A stretch of 64,000 bases of DNA from Rhodococcus phenolicus (GTDB lineage: Bacteria; Actinomycetota; Actinomycetes; Mycobacteriales; Mycobacteriaceae), in NCBI RefSeq assembly GCF_001646785.1, contig NZ_LRRH01000051.1, positions 45,444 to 109,443 of the forward strand, read 5' to 3'. Shown piece by piece: positions 1-7,916 of the stretch (position 1 is the first letter of the stretch; every line of letters begins with the position of its first letter). The notes under the pieces are model-generated. The model saw only the letters and a program-made list of their open reading frames with translations, searched no databases and was not told where the DNA came from. Both the position numbers and the translations under genes were made by a program.

Positions 1-891
1 GCGGTTCGCTTCGTTCGCGATCCAGTGACGGCCGCGGCCGAAGTGGACGGGCTCGCCCAGTTCGGTGCCGAGGGCCAGGCACAGGTCGGATTCGACCACG
101 GCTTCGATCGCGGACGGGGAGAAGCCGTACGGGAAGGTGCGGTCCTCGAGGCCCTCGATGTACGACGTTCCGCCCGAGGTCTGGACGACCGGGCACGCCA
201 TCAGCTCGGCGAGTTCGCGCACCGATCTTCCGGCACGCGAGGTGTGCACGCCGTGCCCGACGAGCAGCACCGGCTGCTTCGCGGCCCTGATGAGCTCGGC
301 GGCCTCGGCGACACGGTCCGCCCCGGCCGTCTGCCCGACCAGGCGGTACCGCTCGGGCGGCAACACCGCGGGAAGATCGAGTTCTTCCTGGATGACGTGC
401 TGCGGGTATTCGATGTACACCGGGCCGGGTGTGCCCGACAGTGCCTTGCGCAGACCTTCCCGGATGATCTCGTCCGTCTGCTCGGCGTACTCGATGCTCG
501 CGTGGTACTTCACCGAGTTCTCGATCAGCGCCATCTGCTGGACGAACTGGATCCGTCCGCGACGCACACGCTGTTCGGTGATGCGCGCACGCTGGCCGCC
601 GAGGAAGATGACCGGCGAGTTCTCGACCTTGGCGCACATGATGGCGCCGGCCAGATTGGCGAGCCCGGGACCGAGCGTGCCGATGCACACGGCGGCCTTG
701 CCCGTCATCCGCGAGACCGCTTCGGCCATGAAGCCCGCGGACTCCTCGTGGTGCGGAGCGACGACGTTCCAGCCGCGTTCCTCGGCGGCGTGGAACAGGT
801 GAACGAAGTTCGGATCCGGAATGCCGAAGATGGTGTTGATACCTTCGGCCTCGAACAGGTCCAGGATGCGTTCGTAGACCTTAACCGACAT
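1..891 (-). CDS. ThDP-dependent enzyme, acetolactate-synthase-like (3' end outside window)
   Basis: This is the N-terminal 297 codons of a thiamine-diphosphate enzyme of the acetolactate synthase/pyruvate decarboxylase superfamily; the rest lies beyond the left edge. It starts MSVKVYERILDLFEAEGINT and carries the N-terminal pyrimidine-binding domain with the cofactor-activating glutamate in HHEESAGFMAEA, followed by GTLGPGLANLAGA. The central domain begins around residue 190 (AAKQPVLLVGHGV). The ATG overlaps the end of the upstream SDR by 11 bp, so it is the sixth gene of the leftward operon beginning at the SMP-30 gene. In this family the substrate is a 2-oxo acid, or in some members a cyclic dione that is cleaved; in a pathway with a Baeyer-Villiger enzyme a C-C-cleaving role is plausible but inferred. 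Product specificity cannot be read from the sequence. Confidence 0.85.
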   Translation of the reverse strand, partial: MSVKVYERILDLFEAEGINTIFGIPDPNFVHLFHAAEERGWNVVAPHHEESAGFMAEAVSRMTGKAAVCIGTLGPGLANLAGAIMCAKVENSPVIFLGGQRARITEQRVRRGRIQFVQQMALIENSVKYHASIEYAEQTDEIIREGLRKALSGTPGPVYIEYPQHVIQEELDLPAVLPPERYRLVGQTAGADRVAEAAELIRAAKQPVLLVGHGVHTSRAGRSVRELAELMACPVVQTSGGTSYIEGLEDRTFPYGFSPSAIEAVVESDLCLALGTELGEPVHFGRGRHWIANEANR

Positions 892-1846
892 GCGTGCTTC
901 CCTTCTGTGCGGCTGCGCCGGCATCGACGCCGGTGGCTGTCGCAAAGCTTCTGATGATGTGGTCGACGTGACCCGATACGGTCGGCAGGATCCACGGATC
1001 GTCCGTGTCGCGGATCGAGTCGATCTGTTCGCCGACCTCCGCGATCGTCCAGGACGGCCGATACACGCCGGGTGTCTCGGCGATGAACGCGCGCGCGATC
1101 CGGCCCGCGATCGTCACCAGCATTTCTCCGGTGATGGAACAGGATTCGTGTGCAAGCCAGCCGACGGCAGGGGCTGCCAGTTCCGGATCCATCGGCGGAT
1201 ACTTCGACGTGTCCAGTCCTTCGGCCAGCCGGGTCAGCGCCGCCGGCACGATGACGTTGGAGGTGACGCCGTGCTCGGCGCCTTCGATCGCGGCAACGTT
1301 GGACAACCCGATGATGCCGCCCTTGGCCGCCGCGTAGTTGGCGACCCGGTGGTTGCCGTAGAGGCCGCCGATCGACGATGTGAGCACGATCCGCCCGTAA
1401 CCGGCCTCGCACATCAGCGGAAACGCCGGGCGCACCACGTTGAACGCACCGCGCAGATGGACGTCGAGCACGGCGTCGAAGTCCTCGTACGTCATCTCCG
1501 CCAGCGGCGAGTACCGGTTGTTGCCCGCGTTGTGGATCAGGACGTCGATGCGGCCGAACCGGTCGACGGCCGCCTCGACGATCGCCCTGCCGCCCTCGGC
1601 CGTCGCGACCGACTCCGTGCTGGCCACCGCTTCGCCGCCGGCCTCCACGATCTCGCGGACGACCTCGTCGGCGGGACTGATGTCGGCGGGATCTCTGCCT
1701 GCGCTCTCGCCGCTGATCGTGGCACCGGTGTCGTTGACGACCACCTTCGCGCCCAGGGACGCGAGCAGCAGCGCGTAGGCGCGCCCCAGCCCGCGTCCCG
1801 CGCCGGTGATCACCGCGACGCGTCCGTCGAATCGCAGATCAGACAC
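881..1846 (-). CDS. SDR-family dehydrogenase (MFE-2/HSD17B4-like)
   Basis: A 321-aa short-chain dehydrogenase. The cofactor motif TGAGRGLGRAYA is near residue 15, NAG near 107 (IHNAGNNRY), the catalytic serine is in LTSSIGGLYG and the catalytic pair in NYAAAKGG. The sequence is longer than a classical 250-aa SDR because of a C-terminal extension of about 70 residues (from PAVGWLAHESCSITGE), as in the dehydrogenase part of peroxisomal-type multifunctional enzymes that oxidise 3-hydroxyacyl-CoAs. GTG start preceded by GAGAGGAG. It lies 39 bp after the Baeyer-Villiger monooxygenase gene and overlaps the ThDP gene by 11 bp. It probably oxidises a hydroxy intermediate, perhaps a CoA thioester; the substrate is not determined. 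Confidence 0.88.
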   Translation of the reverse strand: MSDLRFDGRVAVITGAGRGLGRAYALLLASLGAKVVVNDTGATISGESAGRDPADISPADEVVREIVEAGGEAVASTESVATAEGGRAIVEAAVDRFGRIDVLIHNAGNNRYSPLAEMTYEDFDAVLDVHLRGAFNVVRPAFPLMCEAGYGRIVLTSSIGGLYGNHRVANYAAAKGGIIGLSNVAAIEGAEHGVTSNVIVPAALTRLAEGLDTSKYPPMDPELAAPAVGWLAHESCSITGEMLVTIAGRIARAFIAETPGVYRPSWTIAEVGEQIDSIRDTDDPWILPTVSGHVDHIIRSFATATGVDAGAAAQKGSTHVG

Positions 1847-1885
1847 GGGGAACTCCTCTCGTGCCGGACATGTCGGATCGGCCGA

Positions 1886-3712
1886 TCACTGCTCGAGTAC
1901 CAGGCCTTCCAGTTCGCCTGTGCTGCGCCAGTTCTCGAGCAGTTCGGTGAGCTCGTAGAAGCCGCCCCAGAACGGATCGCCGAGGAACGACCGCCCGTTC
2001 GGCTCACCCTCGCTGTTGTAGTAGCCGGGGGTGCACTCGGTCGTGAATTTGCTGTTGTCGAATGCGTATTGGCGGATGGTCTGGACCCAGCCCTCCTCGG
2101 CTTCCGCGGTCGGCTCGACGTGGGAGATACCGCGGCTCTGCGCCTCTGTGATGATGTACGCGATGTGGTCGGCCTGCTGCTCGAACATGAGCGTGGTGGC
2201 TGCGGTGACGCCGCCCTGGACGAATCCGGTCGCGAAGTGGTTCGGGAAGCCGTGCGCCATGATTCCGTGCAGGGTGCGGAATCCCTTGCCCCAGTGGTCG
2301 TAGAGCGATGTTCCCTCGCGTCCGGTGAAGGGCGCGATGTCGAACTGGCGCTCGAGGGCAGTGGTGATCTCGAAGCCGCTGGCGAAGACGATGCAGTCGA
2401 ATTCGTGCTCGACGCCGTTCGCGATGATGCCCTTCTCGGTGATCCGCTCGACACCCTTGGTGTCGGAGACGTCGATCAGGGTCACGTTCGGCCGGTTGAA
2501 CGTCGGCAGGTACTCGTCGTTGAAGACCGGCCGCTTGCACATATTGCGGTAGTACGGCTTCAGCGTCTCCGCGGTCTGCGGGTCCTCGACGATCGACTCG
2601 ACCCGCTGACGCAGCCGCTCCATGGCCTTGTAGTCCTCGATCTCCTTGAGCTCGAGGAACTTTGCCGGATCGGCGAGGGCGGCCCAGCCGTTGGTCTCGT
2701 TGAGCTTCGCGGCCAGATTGCGCGCGACCTCGGTCCAGCCGTCGCAGATCAGGTCGGGCTCGCCCGGGTTGTAGAACGCGAACGCCGCGTTGTGGAAGTT
2801 GCGCTGTCGCTCCGCCCGCCAGCCCGGCTGCAGGCTCTTCACCCATTCCGGATCGGTCGGGTAGTTGGCGCGTTCGAAGATGTACGACGGGGTCCGCTGG
2901 AAGACCGTCAGCTGCTTCGCGCCCCGGGCCAGGTGCGGGATCGCCTGGACCGCGCTCGAACCCGTGCCGATGACGGCGATCCTCTTGTCGCCGATCCTGT
3001 CGAGTCCACCGTGCAGGTCGCCACCGGTGTAGTCGTAGTCCCAGCGTGCGGTGTGGAAGGTGTGACCCTTGAAATCCTTGATGCCGGGGATGCCGGGGAG
3101 CTTCGGGCGGTTGTACGGGCCCTGGCACATCACGACGAAGCGGGCGAGGATCTCGTCGCCGCGATTGGTGCCGATCCGCCAGCGCCTGATCCCCTCGTCC
3201 CACTCCAGCGACCGGATCAGCGTGTGGAAGATCGCGTGTTCGTAGAACCCGAAGTGCTTTCCGATGCGCTGGGCGTGCTCGAAGCACTCGTCGCCCTTGG
3301 AGAACTTCTCCTTCGGCATGTAGCCGGTTTCCTCGAGCAGCGGGAGGTAACAGTACGCGTCGGAGTCGATCTGGATTCCGGGGTACCGGTTCCAGTACCA
3401 GACACCTCCGAAATCGCCACCGAGCTCGATGATCCTGAAGTCCTTCACACCGGCCTGCTGGAGCCGGTGGGCGGTGATGAGACCGCTGAATCCACCGCCG
3501 AGGATCACCACGTCGATCTCGCCGACGATCGGCTCGCGTGGCTCCACCGGCAGGTGCGGGTCTCCCGTGTAGAACTCCTCGAACTCGTCGTCGGCCTCGA
3601 GATATTGTTGCTGGCCGTCGGAGCGAAGGCGCTTGTCACGCTCGAGGAGATACTTCCGGTGCAGGGCTTCCTGATCGACCTCGGGTGTCTGCGTAGCGGC
3701 GCAGGGTTCCAT
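1886..3712 (-). CDS. Baeyer-Villiger monooxygenase (flavoprotein)
   Basis: A 608-aa class B flavoprotein monooxygenase that would insert one oxygen next to a ketone using FAD and NADPH, giving an ester or lactone. The FAD-binding GGGFSG is at residues 72-77, the Baeyer-Villiger fingerprint FxGxxxHxxxWD at 214-225 (F214, G216, H220, W224, D225), and the NADPH-binding GTGSSA begins at 249. An N-terminal arm of about 60 residues (KYLLERDKRLRSDGQQQY) precedes the first Rossmann fold. I recall this arm from the monooxygenases of large cyclic ketones (cyclododecanone, cyclopentadecanone), so that subgroup is the best guess. The ATG at 3712 has GAGGA just upstream. It follows the Rieske oxygenase gene by 32 bp. 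The SMP-30-like lactonase in the same operon is a logical next step. Confidence 0.93.
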   Translation of the reverse strand: MEPCAATQTPEVDQEALHRKYLLERDKRLRSDGQQQYLEADDEFEEFYTGDPHLPVEPREPIVGEIDVVILGGGFSGLITAHRLQQAGVKDFRIIELGGDFGGVWYWNRYPGIQIDSDAYCYLPLLEETGYMPKEKFSKGDECFEHAQRIGKHFGFYEHAIFHTLIRSLEWDEGIRRWRIGTNRGDEILARFVVMCQGPYNRPKLPGIPGIKDFKGHTFHTARWDYDYTGGDLHGGLDRIGDKRIAVIGTGSSAVQAIPHLARGAKQLTVFQRTPSYIFERANYPTDPEWVKSLQPGWRAERQRNFHNAAFAFYNPGEPDLICDGWTEVARNLAAKLNETNGWAALADPAKFLELKEIEDYKAMERLRQRVESIVEDPQTAETLKPYYRNMCKRPVFNDEYLPTFNRPNVTLIDVSDTKGVERITEKGIIANGVEHEFDCIVFASGFEITTALERQFDIAPFTGREGTSLYDHWGKGFRTLHGIMAHGFPNHFATGFVQGGVTAATTLMFEQQADHIAYIITEAQSRGISHVEPTAEAEEGWVQTIRQYAFDNSKFTTECTPGYYNSEGEPNGRSFLGDPFWGGFYELTELLENWRSTGELEGLVLEQ

Positions 3713-3744
3713 GTGAATGTCCTCGGTTGGTGGGGATTCGAAAG

Positions 3745-5124
3745 TCAGGCGAGGTCGCGTGGTGCGCCGGTGCCCATGTAGGTGGCGAGATTGTGGTGCA
3801 GGTTGACGACGCTGCGTTCGCGGTACGGATTCGGTTTGGGTCCGGAGAAGCCGCGGGTCTTCATGCCCTGCTGGACCGCGGCCATGTTCGAGAAGTCCTG
3901 CGGCAGCACCGTGCGCCAGCCGGGATCGTCGGCAGGGGTGTACTCCCACTCGGTCTTCGGTTCCTCACCGGCCGGGAACAGTTCGTACACGGCGGCTTCG
4001 AAGATGCACTTGTCCGGGTCGTAGCCGTACGGCCGGGCGCTGTAGCAGAGCATGTTGTTGACCGCGTGCCCGATCTGGAAGTTGGGGAAGATCTGCCACG
4101 CTGTTCCGCTCTTCGCGACGATCTGCGGGTCGACGGTCGGCCAGATCACTCCCCGTGCCTCGTCGTCACGCCGCGCCGAATCGAGCCAGTGCCGCAGCAC
4201 CTGGTCGGGGGGAGTGCCCTCGGGCAGCTCCTCGAGGAGTCGCTGCGCGGCGTCGACGAGGGTGCGGGTCGTGTTGGTGTTCGCGTTCTCCCACGTGAAG
4301 TTCTGCAGCTCGATCGTGGCCTTGCGCGCGTCGGGGCCGTTGCCGACGCGCAGCTTCGCCTGCTGCTCGTCCATGCCCTTGGGGGCGTCGTAGCCGATGT
4401 TGCTGTGTTTGCCCTGCGCCCGTGACCATCCGAGGAAGTTCCCGAAGTTCATGAACTCGGGGTGGGTGTAGGGCACGTGGTAGGTCTCCATGAAGGCTTC
4501 GAGCGCGACCTTCCAGTTGCAGTCGAACACAAGCCATTTGCGCCACCGGTAGCGCATGTTCTGAAGCTGGAACGGGTCGAGGAGAGAGGCGGCGGGTTCG
4601 AGGTAGTCCCGCAGCGGTTCGCAGTCCGGATCCATGTTGATCCAGATCCAGCCGCCCCACGTGTCGACCTTCACGTCGACCAGCCGGGAGCGCTCGTCGG
4701 TGAGCGTGCCGTTCCAGTCGTCGCGTTCGGCGGCGAACGTGTTGTTCCCGTCGAGGTCGTAACGCCAGCCGTGGAATCCGCACACGAACTGCTTGGCGCA
4801 GCCGCGCGCCTCGCGGGCACCGTCGGGTGTGTCGACGAGCTTGCGCCCGCGGTGCGAGCACACGTTGTGGTAGGCGCGGATCGTGTCCGGTCCGGTGCGC
4901 ACGACGATGATCGAGTCGTCGAGGATGTCGTAGGTGAGGAAGTCACCCACCTTGACGAGTTCCTCGACGCGGCCCACCTGCTGCCACACCTTCGCCCACA
5001 GTTTGTCGCCCTCGGCGCGGGCGTAGTCCTCGGACAGGTACGCCTCGACACCGATCGTGAGAGGCGTCGAGAGTGGTTCGGCTGCTGAGGCGGTTTCCTG
5101 GATGTTGTCGACTGTGTCGGTCAT
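3745..5124 (-). CDS. Rieske non-heme iron oxygenase, large subunit
   Basis: A 459-aa ring-hydroxylating-type oxygenase. The Rieske [2Fe-2S] ligands are C89-x-H91 and C115-x2-H118; the 23 residues between the two pairs are more than in most members. The mononuclear iron site is E213-x2-H216-x4-H221 in METYHVPYTHPE; the bridging position is Glu rather than the usual Asp. No small (beta) subunit, ferredoxin or reductase gene is adjacent, so electrons must come from elsewhere in the genome. ATG start with AGGAGAG about 8 nt upstream. The gene is 27 bp after the SDR and 32 bp before the monooxygenase. Likely role: hydroxylation of an alicyclic or aromatic substrate that the SDR then turns into a ketone. 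Substrate unknown. Confidence 0.9.
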   Translation of the reverse strand: MTDTVDNIQETASAAEPLSTPLTIGVEAYLSEDYARAEGDKLWAKVWQQVGRVEELVKVGDFLTYDILDDSIIVVRTGPDTIRAYHNVCSHRGRKLVDTPDGAREARGCAKQFVCGFHGWRYDLDGNNTFAAERDDWNGTLTDERSRLVDVKVDTWGGWIWINMDPDCEPLRDYLEPAASLLDPFQLQNMRYRWRKWLVFDCNWKVALEAFMETYHVPYTHPEFMNFGNFLGWSRAQGKHSNIGYDAPKGMDEQQAKLRVGNGPDARKATIELQNFTWENANTNTTRTLVDAAQRLLEELPEGTPPDQVLRHWLDSARRDDEARGVIWPTVDPQIVAKSGTAWQIFPNFQIGHAVNNMLCYSARPYGYDPDKCIFEAAVYELFPAGEEPKTEWEYTPADDPGWRTVLPQDFSNMAAVQQGMKTRGFSGPKPNPYRERSVVNLHHNLATYMGTGAPRDLA

Positions 5125-5151
5125 CTGGGACTCTCCTGGTGAACGTGTGTG

Positions 5152-6006
5152 TCAGCGGGTGATGGCGGCGCGGAACGATTCGTCCTTGAGGAAGAGCGAC
5201 GTGTGGTCGGCTCCCATGTGCGTCCATTTGAGATTCAGGCCGCCGTCGACGAGGAGTGTCTGCCCGGTGATGTAGCTCGACAGCTCCGAGAGGAGGAACA
5301 GGATCGCCCCGGCCTGTTCCTCGGGCCGGCCGCGGCGGCCCATGGCGATCGCGCGACGGTCGCGTTCGGGGTCCTCGTCGACGTAGGTGCCCGACGCCGG
5401 TGTCGCGGTCACGCCGGGAGCGACGGCGTTGACGCGGATACCGTCGACGGCCAGCTCGACGGCCATCGTGCGGGTCGCGGCCACCAGAGCGGCCTTCGCG
5501 GTGCCGTAGCCGATGTGGAACGGCGCGGTGTTCATGCCGCTGATCGACGAGATCGAGACTATCGAGCCGGGGTTGCCCTGTGACTTGATCTCGGCGGCCA
5601 CGGCCTGGCTCATGAAGAACATCGTCTCGAGGTTCTGGGTGAACAGCGCCCGCCAGTCCTCGCGGGTGACCCGGGTGGCCGGCATCCACGTCGCCGGTGC
5701 CGCACCCCCGGCGACATTGACGAGTCCGTACAGGTCGCCGTCCGTCCGCCGTGCCGTCTCGATCACGGCGGCGATGCCCTCGTCGGTGGATGCGTCGGCC
5801 GCCAGCGGAACCACCCGAAGGCCCTCGGCGACAAGAGGTTCGATGTGCTTGTTCAGATTGTCCTCGGAGCGGCTGACCGCGATCACGGTGGCGCCTGCCT
5901 CTGCAACGGTCCGGGTGACCGATGTTCCGATGCCACCGCCCGCGGCACCGGAGACGACGACGATGCGGCCGTCGAGACCGAGAAGTTCGCTGCTCACCGC
6001 GCTCAC
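5152..6006 (-). CDS. SDR-family oxidoreductase
   Basis: A classical short-chain dehydrogenase of about 284 aa. Motifs: SGAAGGGIGTSV for the dinucleotide (one Gly more than usual), NVAGG, SISSISGM with the catalytic serine, and GYGTAKAA with Tyr and Lys; the C-terminal ITGQTLLVDGGL is typical. I place the start at the GTG at 6006, whose GTGA overlaps the stop of the SMP-30 gene by 4 bp and suggests translational coupling; a second GTG nine bases later (5997) is possible. Sandwiched between lactonase and Rieske oxygenase, it most likely oxidises a cyclic alcohol to the ketone used by the Baeyer-Villiger enzyme. That order is inferred. Confidence 0.88.
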   Translation of the reverse strand: MSAVSSELLGLDGRIVVVSGAAGGGIGTSVTRTVAEAGATVIAVSRSEDNLNKHIEPLVAEGLRVVPLAADASTDEGIAAVIETARRTDGDLYGLVNVAGGAAPATWMPATRVTREDWRALFTQNLETMFFMSQAVAAEIKSQGNPGSIVSISSISGMNTAPFHIGYGTAKAALVAATRTMAVELAVDGIRVNAVAPGVTATPASGTYVDEDPERDRRAIAMGRRGRPEEQAGAILFLLSELSSYITGQTLLVDGGLNLKWTHMGADHTSLFLKDESFRAAITR

Positions 6007-7592
6007 CGGACCTTGCGGATCGCCAGGACGCTGCCCTCGGCGTCCGCGGAGACGTAGAGGGTGCCGTCCGGCCCTGCGGCGATACCCGCGAACGGGCCCT
6101 GGGGGCCGGAGAACGGCGGCAGGCCGAGCAGCGGTTTCGGGGTTACGCCCTCGGGTGCACCGACCGGTAGGTTGCGCGCGATGATCTGCTGGGCCTTGGT
6201 GTCGAGGTCGACCCCGATGAGGGTTTTCGCGTCGACGTCGACGATGAACAGCGTGCCGTCGTGGACGACGATGCCCTCCGGTCGCTCGAGCCCGTCGATC
6301 AGTGTGTCCACGCCGGAGCCGGTGATCGAGAGGATGCGTCCGGCGCCGGCTTCGGAGACCAGGGCCGTGCCGTTCGAGGCGAACGTGACGCCGATCGGCT
6401 CGTTCAGGCCGTCGGCGACGACCTGGGCAGCGCCGGACGTGACGGCGTAGACCTTGCCGGCACCCAGGTCGGCGGTGACGACGGTTCCGCTGTGGGACAC
6501 CGCGACTCCGTAGAGTGCGTCGAGTCCGTCGACGAGGACCTCGCTCTCGGCGGCCGCCGGGTTGTACCGGGAGACGATGCCGTCGCCGGTGACGATGAAC
6601 TCGCCGTCGCCCACAGCGGTGACCCCGCGGATGTAGCCGGGCCAGCCGGGGCTGAACAGCATTCCGAGAGTGCGGGTTCCGCCGCCGGGTTCGAGCGCGA
6701 GCAGGAACGTGCCGTCCGCGATGTAGAGGGTGCCGTCCGGCCCGACGGTCAGATCCAGAGGCCAGGTCAACCCGTCGGGCAGAGCTTCGCGGGTCTCGCC
6801 GCCGGCGAGGATCTCGGTGACCTTGCCGGTGAAGCTCGACACGAACAGGCGGTCGCCGAGGAAGGTGAGGTTGTCGAGGCCGGGGTTCAGCTGGGCCAGG
6901 ACCGTGCGGTCGCCGTTGCGCGGGTCGATCCGCAGGACCTGTCCGGAGGCGACCTGGGTGGAGACGATGAAGCCTTCGGAGTCGAACTTCACGGCATCGG
7001 GGACGCCGAGGTCGCCGGCGACCCGTTCGGGTTCGCCGCCGTCGGGGTCGATGCGCCAGATGTCGTTCGTGCCGAGCAGGGGATAGTAGAGCTTGCCGTC
7101 CGGTCCGACCTCCATGCCGTTGGGCATCGGCAGTTCGTCGAGCAGCACCTTGGGGGCGCCGCCGGTGGGGTTCAGTTCCATGAGGCGGCCCCCGACGCGG
7201 CATTCGTTGACGAAGAGCCGGTCCCGGTGGACGGTGATGCCGTTCGCGCCGGGCAGGTCGTCGCGCAGCAGGCGGGTGCTGCCGTCGGCGCCGCGGATGC
7301 TGACCCGTCCGTCGTAGTACTCGGTGATGTACATGTCGCCGTGGCTGTCGAATGCGACGTCGTCGGGGGCGACGATGTCGCTGCCCTTGGCGCTGATCGT
7401 CTCGAGTGCGCCGCTGTCCGGGTCGAACGCGCTGATCTGGCTGCCCGCGACCTGCGCGACGTAGATGCGCCCGTCCGGGCCGGTGCGGAGACCGTTCGCG
7501 CCGAACAGTCGGCTCGGCGGTGTGAGTCGTTCCATTCCCCATCCGTCGATGAGGCTTGTCGATGTTCCGGTGTAGCGCGCCCCTCGTGTCAA
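6003..7592 (-). CDS. SMP-30/gluconolactonase-like beta-propeller, double length
   Basis: A 529-aa protein made of repeated propeller blades of the type NGL-x4-GPDG-x-IYV, found near residues 33-45, 141-150 (NGMEVGPDGKLYY), 273-285 and 500-512. SMP-30 lactonases normally have about 300 aa and six blades; here the pattern runs almost twice as long, so two propellers or one large one are likely. No signal peptide, so cytoplasmic. First gene of the leftward operon; in that setting it could hydrolyse the lactone made by the Baeyer-Villiger enzyme, although related propellers are not all lactonases. The start chosen is TTG at 7592 with GGGAGG about 10 nt upstream; ATG at 7535 (MERLTPPSRL) is an alternative that keeps all blades. 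Confidence 0.8.
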   Translation of the reverse strand: MTRGARYTGTSTSLIDGWGMERLTPPSRLFGANGLRTGPDGRIYVAQVAGSQISAFDPDSGALETISAKGSDIVAPDDVAFDSHGDMYITEYYDGRVSIRGADGSTRLLRDDLPGANGITVHRDRLFVNECRVGGRLMELNPTGGAPKVLLDELPMPNGMEVGPDGKLYYPLLGTNDIWRIDPDGGEPERVAGDLGVPDAVKFDSEGFIVSTQVASGQVLRIDPRNGDRTVLAQLNPGLDNLTFLGDRLFVSSFTGKVTEILAGGETREALPDGLTWPLDLTVGPDGTLYIADGTFLLALEPGGGTRTLGMLFSPGWPGYIRGVTAVGDGEFIVTGDGIVSRYNPAAAESEVLVDGLDALYGVAVSHSGTVVTADLGAGKVYAVTSGAAQVVADGLNEPIGVTFASNGTALVSEAGAGRILSITGSGVDTLIDGLERPEGIVVHDGTLFIVDVDAKTLIGVDLDTKAQQIIARNLPVGAPEGVTPKPLLGLPPFSGPQGPFAGIAAGPDGTLYVSADAEGSVLAIRKVR

Positions 7593-7612
7593 GGTGGGGT
7601 CCCCTCCCGTGA

Positions 7613-7629
7613 TGAGAATCGGATTCTCA
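7613..7629. promoter_or_regulatory. Palindrome TGAGAAT-n3-ATTCTCA upstream of the SMP-30 operon
   Basis: Perfect 7-bp arms TGAGAAT and ATTCTCA around CGG, 20 bp upstream of the TTG start of the SMP-30 gene and just beyond its ribosome-binding site. Size and symmetry fit a dimeric repressor site; position within the leader would allow roadblock control. No second copy was noticed in the window. Regulator unknown. Confidence 0.45.
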
Positions 7630-7754
7630 GAAGTGTGGAACTCGGTTGTGCTTCATGTGTGAGTGTTGTCGCGACAGGGCGCTGCGTATCCACCGCGAGT
7701 GACGCAGGCCACTTTCTTCGATGAGGGAGTGTAAACATGAAACGGTGAGCTTTA

Positions 7755-7781
7755 CAAGTATTACTATCCTTATAAGGATAG
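7755..7781 (+). promoter_or_regulatory. Operator-like site 1 (CAAGTATT + ATCCTTATAAGGAT)
   Basis: An 18-bp perfect palindrome, CTATCCTTATAAGGATAG (7764-7781), preceded by the octamer CAAGTATT (7755-7762). It is one of four related sites in the catabolic island; octamer and palindrome core are 11 nt apart, as at sites 2 and 3. It lies about 170 bp upstream of the leftward SMP-30 operon and so could control it. The palindrome and its repetition are visible; binding of the linked GntR protein is inference. Confidence 0.6.
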
Positions 7782-7916
7782 ACCGGGCACAAGGATGCGC
7801 AGCTATGGAGCCGGCGCGGCGCACGCTGCGATTGCGTTGGGGGAGTGAGGGATCGGTAAGGAAGGCTCACGAAAATCCGGATGCGGAATCCGCAACCGGA
7901 GGGTGTCGGCCCGGAG

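Larger units (their letters stand above)
7593..7916. other. Non-coding gap between the leftward operon and gntR
   Basis: This 324-bp stretch separates the SMP-30 start from the end of gntR. It holds two palindromes listed separately (7613-7629 and 7755-7781) and a short odd-spaced palindrome TGCGGAATCCGCA just past the gntR stop, too weak to call a terminator. It is lower in GC around 7735-7780 than its surroundings, as expected for a promoter. I see no credible reading frame in it. Confidence 0.6.

Noticed and set aside
890..3781. A 963-codon plus-strand open frame
   Set aside because: It is the antisense shadow of the SDR and Baeyer-Villiger genes; it has no recognisable domain and arises from high third-position GC.
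5152..7542. A single 796-aa minus-strand protein
   Set aside because: Its first two thirds are an out-of-frame reading of the SMP-30 gene; only the last 284 codons (SDR) are real, starting at the GTGA overlap.
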